From the NCBI GenBank assembly GCA_020723165.1, contig DYJK01000025.1:1-37207 (forward strand): a stretch of DNA of 37,207 nt, given 5' to 3'. The position numbers were made by a program, and so were the translations under genes. Positions 36,961 to 37,207 of this stretch are shown here, piece by piece; position 1 is the first letter of the stretch, and every line of letters begins with the position of its first letter. The notes below the pieces were generated by a model that ran no database searches, was not told where the DNA came from, and saw nothing but the letters and a program-made list of their open reading frames with translations. Origin of the DNA: Melioribacter roseus. Its GTDB lineage: Bacteria; Bacteroidota; Ignavibacteria; Ignavibacteriales; Melioribacteraceae.

Positions 36961-37207
36961 TTACACCTCCTGGTGTGCAGTAGAGTTAATTATTTCTATC
37001 AACCGTTTTGCAGTCATTCCATCAGATTCCGGCAGTACAAAATCCGGGGGATATTGTTCTAAAAGTTTAATAACATTATTAAAACTTTTTCTTGAATCGG
37101 AATATCTACCAAGCTTCAAATAGATATTACCAAGGACAAAATGGCCAATTATAAAACTGCGGTTTAAATACAGCGCCCGTTTTATAGCCGTAATTGCTTC
37201 TTCAATC
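36961..37207 (-). CDS. cheR: Chemotaxis methyltransferase CheR with C-terminal TPR, 3' end only
   Basis: The minus strand is open from the right edge to TAA at 36961-36963, giving 82 codons of a C-terminus. It starts with a TPR unit (EEAITAIKRALYLNRSFIIG, HFVLGNIYLKLGRYSDS) and ends with LPESDGMTAKRLIEII. The ALYLNRSFxxxHFxLG...LPESDG-TA-RL arrangement is the hallmark tail of CheR proteins with C-terminal TPRs (WspC-like); the methyltransferase domain itself lies beyond the window. It is two bases upstream of cheW and heads the visible cluster. The lack of an upstream start means it is not seen as a complete frame. Confidence 0.88.
   Translation of the reverse strand, partial: IEEAITAIKRALYLNRSFIIGHFVLGNIYLKLGRYSDSRKSFNNVIKLLEQYPPDFVLPESDGMTAKRLIEIINSTAHQEV
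36964..36971 (-). promoter_or_regulatory. Ribosome binding site deciding the GTG start of cheW
   Basis: AGGAGGTG (read on the minus strand) lies in the last codons of cheR, five bases before GTG 36958. It is one of the strongest sites in the window, and ties cheW translation to the end of cheR. Confidence 0.85.

Overview
The window reads as a low-GC (roughly 35-40% by eye) chromosome segment from the Bacteroidota/Chlorobiota group, most likely an Ignavibacteria-type bacterium. This is an inference from gene content: an 11-gene nuo cluster without nuoEFG, an atpD-atpC pair detached from the other ATP synthase genes, a DUF4270 lipoprotein next to an outer-membrane barrel, a LytTR regulator, and many palindromic dispersed repeats. 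No rRNA, tRNA, CRISPR array, transposase or prophage was seen.

Layout. (1) 1-523, minus: 5' part of a secreted protein cut by the window edge. (2) 716-11560, plus: respiratory complex I genes nuoABCDHIJKLMN. The operon is interrupted three times by non-coding or decayed elements: a 25-bp inverted-repeat element holding a broken S23/four-helix-bundle gene between nuoC and nuoD, a C/G-rich hairpin repeat before nuoK, and a palindromic repeat between nuoL and nuoM. (3) 11689-13082, plus: a small unknown gene, an ErpA/IscA-type Fe-S carrier and a superoxide dismutase with a possible Tat signal, closed by a clear terminator. (4) 13083-17479: decayed or repeat-rich DNA with a LytTR-domain gene (perhaps the remnant of a response regulator) and a minus-strand DUF4270/barrel pair bracketed by inverted copies of a 28-nt repeat. 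(5) 17480-20478: a Kelch-repeat lipoprotein converging on atpD-atpC. (6) 20666-37207, minus: a large chemosensory cluster.

The chemosensory cluster, in transcription order, is cheR-TPR (partial), cheW, a membrane receptor without HAMP, a soluble receptor with five near-identical PAS repeats plus one divergent PAS, a HAMP-containing membrane receptor, cheA fused to a receiver, cheB, a REC-histidine kinase, and a REC-GAF-PAS4-histidine kinase-REC hybrid. There is no stand-alone cheY and no flagellar gene. The set matches the Wsp-like 'alternative cellular function' plan: CheR-TPR and CheB tune the receptors, CheW couples them to CheA, and phosphate can go to the CheA receiver or to partner receivers. 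The possible outputs here are kinases with N-terminal receiver domains, so the pathway may feed a second layer of kinase signalling instead of a flagellar motor. This cluster and the inverted-repeat element inside the nuo operon are the two things most worth following up.
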